This document shows positions 1-9,373 of a DNA stretch of 27,757 bases, one piece after another. The position numbers and the translations under genes were made by a program. The stretch is from positions 1 through 27,757 of IMG/VR virus record IMGVR_UViG_3300043411_002715. One strand, 5' to 3'. The DNA comes from a virus. Position 1 is the first letter of the stretch. Each line of letters starts with the position of its first letter. The notes beneath the pieces were generated by a model. The model had not been told where the DNA came from and did not search any database. It worked only from the letters and a program-made list of their open reading frames with translations.

Positions 1-3000
1 CTAAATGAATTATCACAAACGATTCCAGTATCACAACCAAGTATGTTTTCCGATCTATATGCTCTTGATACAGAGGAAAATTCTCCATCTGTTAAAACCT
101 TTCCAGAGAAGTTATGTTCTAATACTAGTGAATCTGTGATGTTTGTATAATCACTATCAGAAACAATTACATCTACAGGAATGTTAATAACCCTAGAAGA
201 TCTTGCTCTAAAGACCCATTGACCCACTTGTTCAGACATTGGGGATGTGCATAATTCATCAAACCAAATGAAAACGCCATCTGTACTAGATGCCAATTGA
301 GGTTCACCAACTGTACCATTAGGAAAATCATTTCTAGATATACTAAATGGTAATCTACTAGGATTAAAACCACTTTTTCCTATGTATATATCACCTACAT
401 CATATCTGTTCTCTAGGGTGCTATGTACTTTGAGTAATTCAAGATTGGAAAGAATGCTTGAACTTGGTATTCCAATCATTAAACCTTTTAAATTTGTTGA
501 CTCTATACTGAGACCAAAACTTAAATTACAACTATAAAAACTATCCGTATAGAACATCTGTGACTGATGATTATCGATTAATATCGATACTAAATTATTT
601 AGTGGATCTCTAGATACTTTATAATCATGAAAATTATTCCAATCTAACACATTAGATTTTTCAAAATTAAAAGCGTTTATTGAATTTGTTATTTCATTTT
701 TTGTTAAAGCATCTACTGATTTATAGAAAAGCCTCAATATTCCTGATGGCAAAGAATTATTAATTGAAGTAGAACTTTGAGCTGATAATGATGTATTATT
801 ATTGCCAAATTTTTTAACAGCTAATTTTATAAATGAATCAGGCAGTACATTCTTGTTTAAAAACCCTGAACTTTCATAGAACCCTATAACTTGATAAAAA
901 ATTCCATTTGAATCCACCAATATAAATATGTTTGGTTTACTTTCTATAAAGTTATAACTTTCTTTAAATATAGATAAGTCAAATAACTCTGACAACTCTA
1001 TTGAAATCTGAAGATCTGAAAAATTTAAAGAGTTTTCAATGTTTGTATCTATTGAACAAGAGCAATTCTTTGTGAATTGATATCTATCAAAATTTACAAC
1101 TTCGTCACCTAAAATTTCATTAATTTCATCATTCTTTGACGCATCAAATGAAAACTCATTTATCTGTGTTAAATTAAACAAAAATCCTGAGGACCTATCT
1201 CCATCTGCAATAAATATTGAACCAACATTATATATTGATGCTGGTGATGCCAAATTAAATGGCCATGGGCCCTCTATAATGTTTCCTGGGCCATGTTTTC
1301 CAATAATAAAAAACTCTTCGTTTGGATTTTCATTATTACAATAATCAAAACCATTACTAGGGTTGGAAATTATTTTTCTTAAATCATTAAAATGACTTCC
1401 AATAAGGTTTACTTTTGCTGTAACAAATAAATCGGATTTTAGCGTTCTATTGAGATTATTTTGCTCTTTATATAAACCATAGGATCCAACGTTAATTCCA
1501 AACGTTTCGCTTGCATCTGATTTAAAGTTAAATATACTGATTCCTGAGCCTGTGTTTATTTTTCCAACCTGATTGTTAACAGGAAATAATGACCAGCCAT
1601 TACTGAAATCAAAAGGATCTGATTTTTCAGTTAATACAAACTTTTCTTTTCCAAAATGATCTAAATCAAAAGTTAAAGTTGCATCATTGTTAATACCTGA
1701 CCATTCAGGTCTAATCCAAGCCTCCAGAGTTCCCTCGTTTAAATTAATTGATGATAAAGCTGGTATATCAACAACCACATCATCATTAAATTTCAACCCG
1801 CCATCAAATTTTCCCTCAGCGAAATTTAAAACACCTTTATAATTTACATTTTCAGGACTTAAATAATCTCGACCTAAAACCCAGTTTCCAAATATTAGTT
1901 CATCAATATTTGGGTTAATTTTTGTAAATGACTTAATTAAATCATTATAAGATTGTACAGTTGGTCCCTTAGGAAAGGATTGCAATGTTCCAATTAATGC
2001 ATCTCTATATAATTCCCTATCAGTATTAATTCCAAAAGATTTAAAAAACGGTATGTTCGTCAAATTTCCAAAATTATTTTTTAAAGCATCTCTTAATGCT
2101 CCATACTTATATGTGACAAAATATTGATCACCCTCATTAATAGAATCACTTATACTCCAATCAATAGAGTTGTCACCATACTCATACCATACAGCTATTT
2201 CATCTGCAACATAAGCGTAATCAACAAACACAAAACCAAACCTATAATCTATTGCTAGTTCTGATCCTATTGCTGGTATTAAATTTGTTAAATAAATTAC
2301 CTCAATTAGGCTGCCGCTAGGGAATGGTGCATCTATAGGTATGGTTATTGTCATGCCAGTATCGGTATATTGTATTGTTGGTTTTATTACAACACTGACT
2401 TTACCAATAATGGGATCGCTTACGGATGTATTTTCTGCTGGCGTTAATATCGTAATATTTGATAAAATTGTGTCTACAGCCGTAATCAAGAATCTGTTTC
2501 CATCTTGATCTAATAAATAATCTTCATTTATATCAACATCAGATAAATCCAAACCTGAAGCTATATCTAACTGTGAAGAACCAATGCCTGATGTAATTGC
2601 AACTAAATTTAAATCATCAACCTTAGTTATATTTAAATTTTCATCAAAAATAACCTGATCTGTTGTTGCCAACTTAGCTTTGACAAATGATGTAGCGTTT
2701 GCATCAGAAATGGTTAACACTAAATCATTACCATTGTCAACTAACCTTCTCTTTTGACTCTTTTTAAAATCAATAATGTTGTTATTGAAATAAACTGAAT
2801 TTGCCTCATATAAATTTTTCCCACCATTCTTTTTTAATGTTATTAAATTTTCTGCCGTAGCATCTTCTAATCTCAAGGACTGGTTTGATGATTTTAAATC
2901 CGATCCAGTTAAATCTGTTAATTCAAAAATTGAATTAATACTATTTATAGTACAAGGAACTAATACTGTGTAATCATCCAATATCTTACAAATTAAGTGT

Positions 3001-5540
3001 CTTTCTCCATCTTCGTTTGACGCTTTAGTTTCTCCATCATAAATAGTTAGACTGTGTTCCAAGTCAGTTGGCGTTATAACTTCACTATCATTAGAGAATT
3101 TATAAACCTTGCTAGCCTCACTAAGAGACTCAGGGCCATTTCTCTTCTTTGCGACACCAGATACAGCAAGTATATTTTTCTTATTTGTTTTAATACCAGA
3201 ATAGAAATAATTTACATTTCCTAATTCAATACCTTCGTTTAAACCAACGCTTAGGTAAATTAATCCGCGAGAGTAATCAACTAAATAATCTCCAACCCTC
3301 CTTAATTTAGAAATATTTTTATAAAAAATATCATCTTTATTAGATGTTATTAATTGAGATAAGCCACCAGAACTAGATTTATTCAATCCAGATACATCAT
3401 CTGTATTTTCAAAATACCTTTCTCTTTTAAATAAATTTAAGTCTGAAAATTCCAATGATGTGTTTTGTAAAGTTCCCAAACTATCTAGGTTTTTATTCAA
3501 AATTCCTGTTTTTTCCAAACTAATTACATAACACCTAGTTCCCAAAATAACCTGACTACCTACTGATGGTGCTGATGCTGTAGCACTTATTCCTGCAGAG
3601 CTTATTTGATTATTTGAATCAGGAAAATCAAAAAAGCTAATGTTTGTATCAGAAACATCTATTTCGTTAGATACTTCTCTAAAAAAATAGTCTGAAGAAT
3701 TAGACGAAATCAATTCAGCGGGAATTCCTGGCTTGAATTGTATACTATTATTGGATACATTTGAGGTTACAATAACATTAAAAACAGGAGCTATAAATTC
3801 ACCTATAACTTGAAGACTTTCGTTAGTGACTGTTAAAAATTTTGACTCTTCCCCAAATATATTTTTAATTTCTGGAGATTTTTTACCTGAAAAAGCTATT
3901 TCGTTATCAGTATTAAATAATGTATTATATACCTCTCCGGTTGTTTGATTTAAAATTCTAAACACATTGGTGATTGGGGCGTTTTTTGTAGTTATTCTAA
4001 ATGATTGACTTAATCTATTTTCTACAAACTCTGGCATGACTTCTTTGTGTGATTTGACTAAGTAATCAACACCTTCAGCAAAAGTTTTATCATATCGAAT
4101 AAAAATTTGAGCCTCTTGATTTGATAAATTCCTATTTTGAATAGCCACGATATTTTGATCGTTTATAGAATAATCTGAAGTGTTTTTAAATTCCCTTCTA
4201 AATTTATAACTAACTATAAAATTATTTCTACCTGTTCCCTCTCCAAATTTATCATATCCAACAACAAAGACTTCTCCTGTTTTGTAATTTACAGAATATT
4301 CTCCTATTTTTGAAGGAAGATTGCTTGAATTAAAAACAAGTTCTTTTGAAAAATGATTTGGTACACTATCATCATTTTCTGATGTTGAAAAAGTTAAACC
4401 TCCAATTGATATAATTTCATTATTTGAATTAACAATTGGGGCATGATTTAAGAAAAAGTTAGTACTATTTGCTGGTACTGATTCATTATCAGAGTTTTCA
4501 ACTCTTGAAACTTCAACCTGATCTTCTAATATATTTCTTCCTAAATCTTTATAAAGGTAAGATACAATAAATCTATCCAAAATTGTTGGCTTACTAACAT
4601 TAGAGAACTCAGATAGGAGAACTTGATTTGTATTAAGTTTTTTATATGAGAATGCATAATCTTGATCATAGTAATTATCATGAATAGTATATTTAAATCT
4701 TTCTATATCATAATCAATTCCTATGTTACCTTCGCAATCTTCAACATCTGTACTTGATATAAACTTAACACTCAAAATTTTAATAATATTATTTTTCTTT
4801 AAATTAAGCAAATATCCATCAAAAGAATTTCCTTCTGTACTAGATGAAATTTCTTCATCAGAGACTGTAACTTCTTGTAAAGAAATTGGGTAGGCTGAAA
4901 AAATACGATTTCTTGAAAATTTATTATCTATTGTATAATCTAAAATTTCAAATTTGGGTGCATTACCAGAAGGTTCTTTTGACACTCTTAATATTTCATA
5001 AGCATTTTCATTCGCTAAACGATCTGTTGCGCCAGCACTTCTTGTTCTTATTTCATCAACAACATCAACAGATAGATAATTATTACTAAGAACCTCTCCT
5101 ATTTTCTTTTGCGCCGTATATAACTCATTAGATTGTGCTGATATAATGTTTTTTATTGTTGTATTTTCAATTTCAAACAAACTTGGTATTGAATCAAACA
5201 TCCTATCTCGAATAGGATTTACATTATCAATGCCTACAAAGAAAAGTTCTCTTGAATTATCATCAAAAGGTAATGTATGACCTCTCAAAGATTCAAATAA
5301 GACTTCATCTGTATCTAAAAATTTAAGAAGATAGTAATTACCTGAAACTTGCGGTCTGGTTTTAAGGGTTACCTCTCTATCATTGATAACTACGCTTAAC
5401 ACTTCAAGATCATCCACAGCACCATTTAAAGATATAATTTGAAAGTTTTTTGATGACAAACTTAAAGATAGCGCATCTGTAAAAGATATAATCAACTCTG
5501 TTGTCGATGGTATTGAAAATGAAGTTGGTCTAAGTAACAT
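1..5540 (-). CDS. Giant baseplate wedge/receptor-binding protein with LamG-like domains (3' end outside window)
   Basis: Translating the minus strand from the ATG at 5540-5538 gives an open frame with no stop to base 1, so at least 1846 codons; the C-terminus is missing. AGGA eight bases before the ATG supports the start, 21 bases after the J gene stop. Residues about 105-180 are helical and charged, loosely like a gpI-type segment. Three beta modules follow, each with a [ND]YxxGxVxV-like core, near residues 412, 750 and 1092. Residues about 1125-1200 contain LRDAL...LYRDAL...KGPT, and about 1234-1500 look like a LamG/concanavalin jellyroll (EGTLEAWIRPEW). A second lectin-like part lies near 1637-1770 (HDYKVSRDP, GVFIWFDEL). 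Its position directly after J matches P2 gpI/H or T4 gp7-gp10, so it probably forms the outer baseplate and may bind surface glycans. The reading frame is certain; the function is inferred. Confidence 0.85.
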   Translation of the reverse strand, partial: MLLRPTSFSIPSTTELIISFTDALSLSLSSKNFQIISLNGAVDDLEVLSVVINDREVTLKTRPQVSGNYYLLKFLDTDEVLFESLRGHTLPFDDNSRELFFVGIDNVNPIRDRMFDSIPSLFEIENTTIKNIISAQSNELYTAQKKIGEVLSNNYLSVDVVDEIRTRSAGATDRLANENAYEILRVSKEPSGNAPKFEILDYTIDNKFSRNRIFSAYPISLQEVTVSDEEISSSTEGNSFDGYLLNLKKNNIIKILSVKFISSTDVEDCEGNIGIDYDIERFKYTIHDNYYDQDYAFSYKKLNTNQVLLSEFSNVSKPTILDRFIVSYLYKDLGRNILEDQVEVSRVENSDNESVPANSTNFFLNHAPIVNSNNEIISIGGLTFSTSENDDSVPNHFSKELVFNSSNLPSKIGEYSVNYKTGEVFVVGYDKFGEGTGRNNFIVSYKFRREFKNTSDYSINDQNIVAIQNRNLSNQEAQIFIRYDKTFAEGVDYLVKSHKEVMPEFVENRLSQSFRITTKNAPITNVFRILNQTTGEVYNTLFNTDNEIAFSGKKSPEIKNIFGEESKFLTVTNESLQVIGEFIAPVFNVIVTSNVSNNSIQFKPGIPAELISSNSSDYFFREVSNEIDVSDTNISFFDFPDSNNQISSAGISATASAPSVGSQVILGTRCYVISLEKTGILNKNLDSLGTLQNTSLEFSDLNLFKRERYFENTDDVSGLNKSSSGGLSQLITSNKDDIFYKNISKLRRVGDYLVDYSRGLIYLSVGLNEGIELGNVNYFYSGIKTNKKNILAVSGVAKKRNGPESLSEASKVYKFSNDSEVITPTDLEHSLTIYDGETKASNEDGERHLICKILDDYTVLVPCTINSINSIFELTDLTGSDLKSSNQSLRLEDATAENLITLKKNGGKNLYEANSVYFNNNIIDFKKSQKRRLVDNGNDLVLTISDANATSFVKAKLATTDQVIFDENLNITKVDDLNLVAITSGIGSSQLDIASGLDLSDVDINEDYLLDQDGNRFLITAVDTILSNITILTPAENTSVSDPIIGKVSVVIKPTIQYTDTGMTITIPIDAPFPSGSLIEVIYLTNLIPAIGSELAIDYRFGFVFVDYAYVADEIAVWYEYGDNSIDWSISDSINEGDQYFVTYKYGALRDALKNNFGNLTNIPFFKSFGINTDRELYRDALIGTLQSFPKGPTVQSYNDLIKSFTKINPNIDELIFGNWVLGRDYLSPENVNYKGVLNFAEGKFDGGLKFNDDVVVDIPALSSINLNEGTLEAWIRPEWSGINNDATLTFDLDHFGKEKFVLTEKSDPFDFSNGWSLFPVNNQVGKINTGSGISIFNFKSDASETFGINVGSYGLYKEQNNLNRTLKSDLFVTAKVNLIGSHFNDLRKIISNPSNGFDYCNNENPNEEFFIIGKHGPGNIIEGPWPFNLASPASIYNVGSIFIADGDRSSGFLFNLTQINEFSFDASKNDEINEILGDEVVNFDRYQFTKNCSCSIDTNIENSLNFSDLQISIELSELFDLSIFKESYNFIESKPNIFILVDSNGIFYQVIGFYESSGFLNKNVLPDSFIKLAVKKFGNNNTSLSAQSSTSINNSLPSGILRLFYKSVDALTKNEITNSINAFNFEKSNVLDWNNFHDYKVSRDPLNNLVSILIDNHQSQMFYTDSFYSCNLSFGLSIESTNLKGLMIGIPSSSILSNLELLKVHSTLENRYDVGDIYIGKSGFNPSRLPFSISRNDFPNGTVGEPQLASSTDGVFIWFDELCTSPMSEQVGQWVFRARSSRVINIPVDVIVSDSDYTNITDSLVLEHNFSGKVLTDGEFSSVSRAYRSENILGCDTGIVCDNSF

Positions 5541-5548
5541 CTTATATA

Positions 5549-5552
5549 TCCT
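5549..5552 (-). promoter_or_regulatory. Ribosome binding site of the post-J giant gene
   Basis: The minus strand reads AGGA here, eight bases before the ATG at 5540. It sits in the 21-base gap after the J stop codon. This site fixes the start of the protein that runs off the left edge. Confidence 0.6.
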
Positions 5553-5561
5553 AAATATTTA

Positions 5562-8500
5562 TTAAGTAATTCTAAAATCTTTTCTTGAAATAGAAACGAA
5601 TATTATTTCGCCTGCCTCTATAGATTCATTATCAAGTGCCTTTATGAATGATTTTCTACCAGAGGAACCATCTTCGTTAAATAACGAAATGTTAACTGAA
5701 TCAACTCCAGACACAGAGGTTGCCGCGTTAATTACATCAGAATAATCTATCGTTCCACCTAATGTGGTGCTGTTTAACAAATTTGAAACCGAGTTAGATA
5801 CATTTTCTAAAATGGTACTTGTTTCGCTCAGAACATTCTCATTAATAATCACCTCACCTTTTATATTTACAGTTATAGTAGGGGCTTCTTTTACTAGAAC
5901 ATCTGCAGTTATAGATCTAACTGATTCAAGGTTGGCTGTTACATCTGAAATCAGCCTATTTAAATTATAACGAACTGTTATTCGCTCTCCTTCGACTGGA
6001 GCTTTGAATTTATAATTAACAAAATAAGATGTATTACTACCAGGCTGGCTTGTTGGATTTATTATAAGAGATCCTATCAAAGACCCTGAAGGACTTTTGA
6101 ATCCTGATGATACAGATACCTTATTAATTTTAAAAAATTGTTTATTTGTTATAACCTTTGAATTTGTTGCAAAATACAAATCTTCAAAATCATTACTATT
6201 GTAAATTAAACAATTAACTATAATTTTTTCTCCCTCACTAAAGCTTAAAGCATTGTTTGTTGCGGTATTAGGCAATTCAAAATGATAATTTTTAAGACTT
6301 TCATCTGTCTCCACTAAACCAAAGCCGTACAGATTTGTATGAAGTTTTTGCCCCATTAATTCAAATGTTTTATTAGAATCATTTAATGATGTAACAAGAT
6401 CTACTCTTGCGATACCTATATTATTTGGAATTGATGTTAGATTTAAAGAAGATCTTATTGCTAAACCCAAGTCAAAAACTCTTCCTGAAATGGAGTTACC
6501 TGCTGTAATAACTAACTCATATCTTGTTAGTGATGTACCATTTATCTTAATTTTTCCTGGTTTTGTGATTCCAGAAACTATTACACTTAACCTAGTTGGA
6601 CCAAATCTTTCTATGCCATATATAGAACCTTCCGAATTAAATTTATAAAAAACTGGTTGATTACTTCCGGTTACTGTAGATAAATTTGAATTAAGTAATG
6701 AATTAGAATAATCCGATCCACTTACTGGTAAACTAGTAAACGATTGTGATGGAAGTAAATTTGTTATTTCTGCAACATAATCAATAAAAACTTCTTCTTC
6801 TGTTAGAAAAGCTGAATCTACATTTGATAGTACATCATTTCCTGATAATATATCTGTAGAAGGTAATGTTATTATATCATTTGAATGTGATCCATCACCA
6901 TTACTAATATTAAAGAATTCAATCTTATTATAAATAACAGTTGCGACACCAGAAATATCCGCGGGACAGTCAGATGGTAAATAAATAGTCCTACCTGAGA
7001 AAGAACCGTCATCAGTTATTGTTTTGTACAATTCGACTCCAGATGAACTCTTAATTGATACTATATCATCAATAGCATCATCACCTGAACTTATCTCTAA
7101 ACCTAAAACTTGATCTCCATCACTACCATTTACTAACGATAGAGTTGCTGTTGTAGTTAGGGCTGAATAAACAGAAACAACTCTGCTAATATTATTAGCT
7201 ACCTGAATTTGATATTCAATTCCACTCTGATCTCTTTCAATAACTGACTTTTCTGAAAAAACACCATTACTTACACCCCAATCGATAGAATCACTTACCG
7301 AACTATCTTTAAACTGAACCCCTGTATATTCCCCGTTAAAATCAATAAATTTATCAAAATAAAGTCTCCACACATAATCTACACTTAATACATCTGCGCT
7401 TGATGGTAGTGTTTTCCCTGATATATAAACCTCTCCACTTGTATTAGTTCCTGTTTCTGAATTAATATTCTGTGACTCAACAACATAAACTTCCCCTGTT
7501 GTTTTATTAACAATTCTGGTAACAGTGGTTATTGGATAATGATTTAATTTAATTAATCTTCTATCGGCAGAACTAACACTTGAGTTTTCTCCAACAATTG
7601 ATATATCTTGAAAAACATTTAGAATATCTGACGTGCCAGTAAATCTTAATGCGTCAACACTATTTTCCGACTGTTTTATTACACTTTCTGCATCCACCTC
7701 TTTATAGCTTGATATGAATTTTATTTTATCAAAACCAAACGGACTCCCTCCTGTTTCAACGTTATTATCTTTCACCAATTCAAAATTGCCTACTACATTA
7801 CCATTAGAATCAAGACTTTTTTCTGCAAATATTCCTGAGCTACTACCAATAACAGAAATGATCGATTCGGCTGGTTGAAGTGGGAGAACTCCATTTTTAA
7901 AAGCTTTGACTCTCCTTTCTTCTGAAGTTAGTGTTATATCAACATTACTTTGCCCTAATATGAAGTCATTTCTTTCATCAGAAGCACTGCCTGAGCCAGA
8001 TTTATCTGTAAATATATAAGACTCAACGATTTCTTCTGTTTTTTTTCCTAAAATATACAAATCAACCTTGCCACCAGTGCCAGAATTTAAAATCCTAAAA
8101 CTGCCATCATTAACCTCAATAGTCTCTGTACCATCTCTTAACATTAAAGTGTTTCCTGGTTCAATAACTACAGCATCATTAACTCCACTTACACTAATCG
8201 CTGCATTCCTATACCCAAACGATGTTCCTGTATTAGAACCACTAAAAATTGCAAAAATTCTTGATTTGAATGCTGCGTCACTTTCTTCATTTGTTCCGCC
8301 ATTAAATGATTTTAAATTTGTTATTTTTAACCCATCAGATAATGTATGTTCAATTAATTGAAAACTTGATATATTACCTGAACTTCCAGAATTTATTGCT
8401 CTAACCGGAACCTCTATTGCATAACTATCATTTATACCAGCCAAATTTAATGCAGACCTCAGTCTGGAAGCTGTTGCCGAAAACCTATTTTTTTCAGCCG

Positions 8501-8879
8501 ATGTCATAATATAATTACCTATTGTTTTAAATTGCAATCCATTACGAGAAAATACACCTGTATTGGCAGGGATTGGTATATCTCCAACAATATCATTAAC
8601 AGTAAATACTGCTATACCATTAGATGGGGAACCTGAATTTTTACTCATACCAAAATTACTAGCCCAACGTTCTAAGTCTTTACCTTTTGCAGAATCCGGT
8701 GATTGCTTTTCCGAAACTAATAGTAAGCTTCCATGGAGCTTTTCTATTTGATCAGCTGGTATGTCAACAAAAAGGTCTCTTGATACAGTGCCAGGTTTTG
8801 TATCTAAATTAGGCTGAGTTAACCTAAGTCTCTCTAAAATAGAGTTCACAATTTCACTAAAAGATCTAAATATTGCCAC
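5562..8879 (-). CDS. Baseplate J-like (gp6-type) wedge protein with large central insertion
   Basis: Baseplate wedge protein that forms the ring around the hub and moves when the sheath contracts. The N-terminal 240 residues follow the baseplate J pattern: an early helical part (LTQPNLDTKPGTVSRDL, near residues 19-35), then IPIPANTGVFSRNGLQFKT, the NSGSSGNI turn, and NGGTNEESDAAFKSRI near 190-205. The last 150 residues match the gpJ end (VNIKGEVIINENV, then ATSVSGVDSVNISL). Between them, about residues 300-950 are a beta-rich, Ser/Gly/Asn-rich insertion. P2 gpJ has about 300 residues and T4 gp6 about 660; this has 1105. The start codon is GTG. The gene follows gp25 by 11 bases, the usual W-J order. 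Residues 446-466 resemble a stretch of the next gene. The family call is strong; the role of the insertion is unknown. Confidence 0.9.
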   Translation of the reverse strand: MAIFRSFSEIVNSILERLRLTQPNLDTKPGTVSRDLFVDIPADQIEKLHGSLLLVSEKQSPDSAKGKDLERWASNFGMSKNSGSPSNGIAVFTVNDIVGDIPIPANTGVFSRNGLQFKTIGNYIMTSAEKNRFSATASRLRSALNLAGINDSYAIEVPVRAINSGSSGNISSFQLIEHTLSDGLKITNLKSFNGGTNEESDAAFKSRIFAIFSGSNTGTSFGYRNAAISVSGVNDAVVIEPGNTLMLRDGTETIEVNDGSFRILNSGTGGKVDLYILGKKTEEIVESYIFTDKSGSGSASDERNDFILGQSNVDITLTSEERRVKAFKNGVLPLQPAESIISVIGSSSGIFAEKSLDSNGNVVGNFELVKDNNVETGGSPFGFDKIKFISSYKEVDAESVIKQSENSVDALRFTGTSDILNVFQDISIVGENSSVSSADRRLIKLNHYPITTVTRIVNKTTGEVYVVESQNINSETGTNTSGEVYISGKTLPSSADVLSVDYVWRLYFDKFIDFNGEYTGVQFKDSSVSDSIDWGVSNGVFSEKSVIERDQSGIEYQIQVANNISRVVSVYSALTTTATLSLVNGSDGDQVLGLEISSGDDAIDDIVSIKSSSGVELYKTITDDGSFSGRTIYLPSDCPADISGVATVIYNKIEFFNISNGDGSHSNDIITLPSTDILSGNDVLSNVDSAFLTEEEVFIDYVAEITNLLPSQSFTSLPVSGSDYSNSLLNSNLSTVTGSNQPVFYKFNSEGSIYGIERFGPTRLSVIVSGITKPGKIKINGTSLTRYELVITAGNSISGRVFDLGLAIRSSLNLTSIPNNIGIARVDLVTSLNDSNKTFELMGQKLHTNLYGFGLVETDESLKNYHFELPNTATNNALSFSEGEKIIVNCLIYNSNDFEDLYFATNSKVITNKQFFKINKVSVSSGFKSPSGSLIGSLIINPTSQPGSNTSYFVNYKFKAPVEGERITVRYNLNRLISDVTANLESVRSITADVLVKEAPTITVNIKGEVIINENVLSETSTILENVSNSVSNLLNSTTLGGTIDYSDVINAATSVSGVDSVNISLFNEDGSSGRKSFIKALDNESIEAGEIIFVSISRKDFRIT

Positions 8880-8885
8880 GTTATA

Positions 8886-8890
8886 TCCAG
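8886..8890 (-). promoter_or_regulatory. Weak ribosome binding site before the GTG start of the J gene
   Basis: The minus strand reads CTGGA, six bases before GTG at 8879-8877, and directly follows the gp25 stop codon. With the stop just upstream, it supports GTG as the true start, the only non-ATG start in the window. The weak match and the GTG may lower J output relative to gp25. Confidence 0.45.
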
Positions 8891-9322
8891 TTAAATAATT
8901 CTAATTGTTAAACTTTCTGTAATAGGAGTCATAGCTCCTGTTTGAACAGTAATGAAAATATTATATAGCCTTGGGTCAATATTATCTCTTTGAACTGAAG
9001 AATCAATTAATGCCAATATACGCTCTCCAGGAGTTATAAATTGCTTTCTAGACTGTGATTTTTGTAATGCTATTAATTTATTAACAGAATCTCTGACAGA
9101 TGATTGCAAATCCAATTCGAGTAATTCTTGATCGGCAACCATACCTATGCTTAATGAACCAATTTCACTGCCATAAGAGGGATGGTATTTATTTTCCCCC
9201 AATTTTGTTAATAATATTTTAATGATATCTTGTCGAAGTTTCCCGTTATCTACAACAATGTCCATTAGACCATCTTGTGATATAGACAGATCTCCATTTT
9301 GGATTTTTAAATCAAAAGACAT
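8891..9322 (-). CDS. gp25/gpW-like baseplate wedge and sheath initiator
   Basis: Small baseplate protein of the GPW/gp25 family, which joins the wedge to the hub and nucleates the first sheath ring. Its 143 residues fit the family (T4 gp25 has 132). Near residues 36-60 is the conserved stretch ILLTKLGENKYHPSYGSEIG, equivalent to the usual 'LLT..GER..NP.FGS' block, and the C-terminal strand LYNIFITVQTG fits the family's final beta strand. The EPR triad typical of gp25/TssE is not seen; PGERI stands at the comparable place (near residue 98). AAGGA ten bases before the ATG supports the start. It lies directly before the J gene, the standard W-J pair, which strengthens the call. Confidence 0.88.
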   Translation of the reverse strand: MSFDLKIQNGDLSISQDGLMDIVVDNGKLRQDIIKILLTKLGENKYHPSYGSEIGSLSIGMVADQELLELDLQSSVRDSVNKLIALQKSQSRKQFITPGERILALIDSSVQRDNIDPRLYNIFITVQTGAMTPITESLTIRII

Positions 9323-9373
9323 TTATTTTAAATCCTTGCTACTACTTTATTAAATAATAGAAAAAAAATAAAA
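9323..9373 (-). promoter_or_regulatory. Longest intergenic spacer, with ribosome binding site of the gp25 gene
   Basis: This 51-base spacer is the only sizeable non-coding gap. On the minus strand it holds a T-rich tract, then an imperfect palindrome (CTATTATTTAATAAAGTAG), then AAGGA at 9337-9333, ten bases before the gp25 ATG. The palindrome is A/T-only in its centre and is not followed by a T run on the minus strand, so it is not a convincing terminator. No sigma-70 or T4-type late promoter could be identified with confidence. Confidence 0.4.

Noticed and set aside
5541-5575. AT-rich sequence resembling a T4-type late promoter (TATAAATA-like)
   Set aside because: Only near matches (TAATAAATATTTA) occur, and such strings are expected by chance in DNA this AT-rich.
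8068-8361. Plus-strand open frame of 97 codons
   Set aside because: It lies wholly inside the J gene in the opposite direction, has no ribosome binding context, and looks like an antisense shadow of Ser/Asp/Asn-rich codons.
9340-9372. Palindrome in the spacer before gp25 as a possible terminator or operator
   Set aside because: The stem is imperfect and A/T-rich, with no T run following it on the minus strand; the T-rich tract comes before it.
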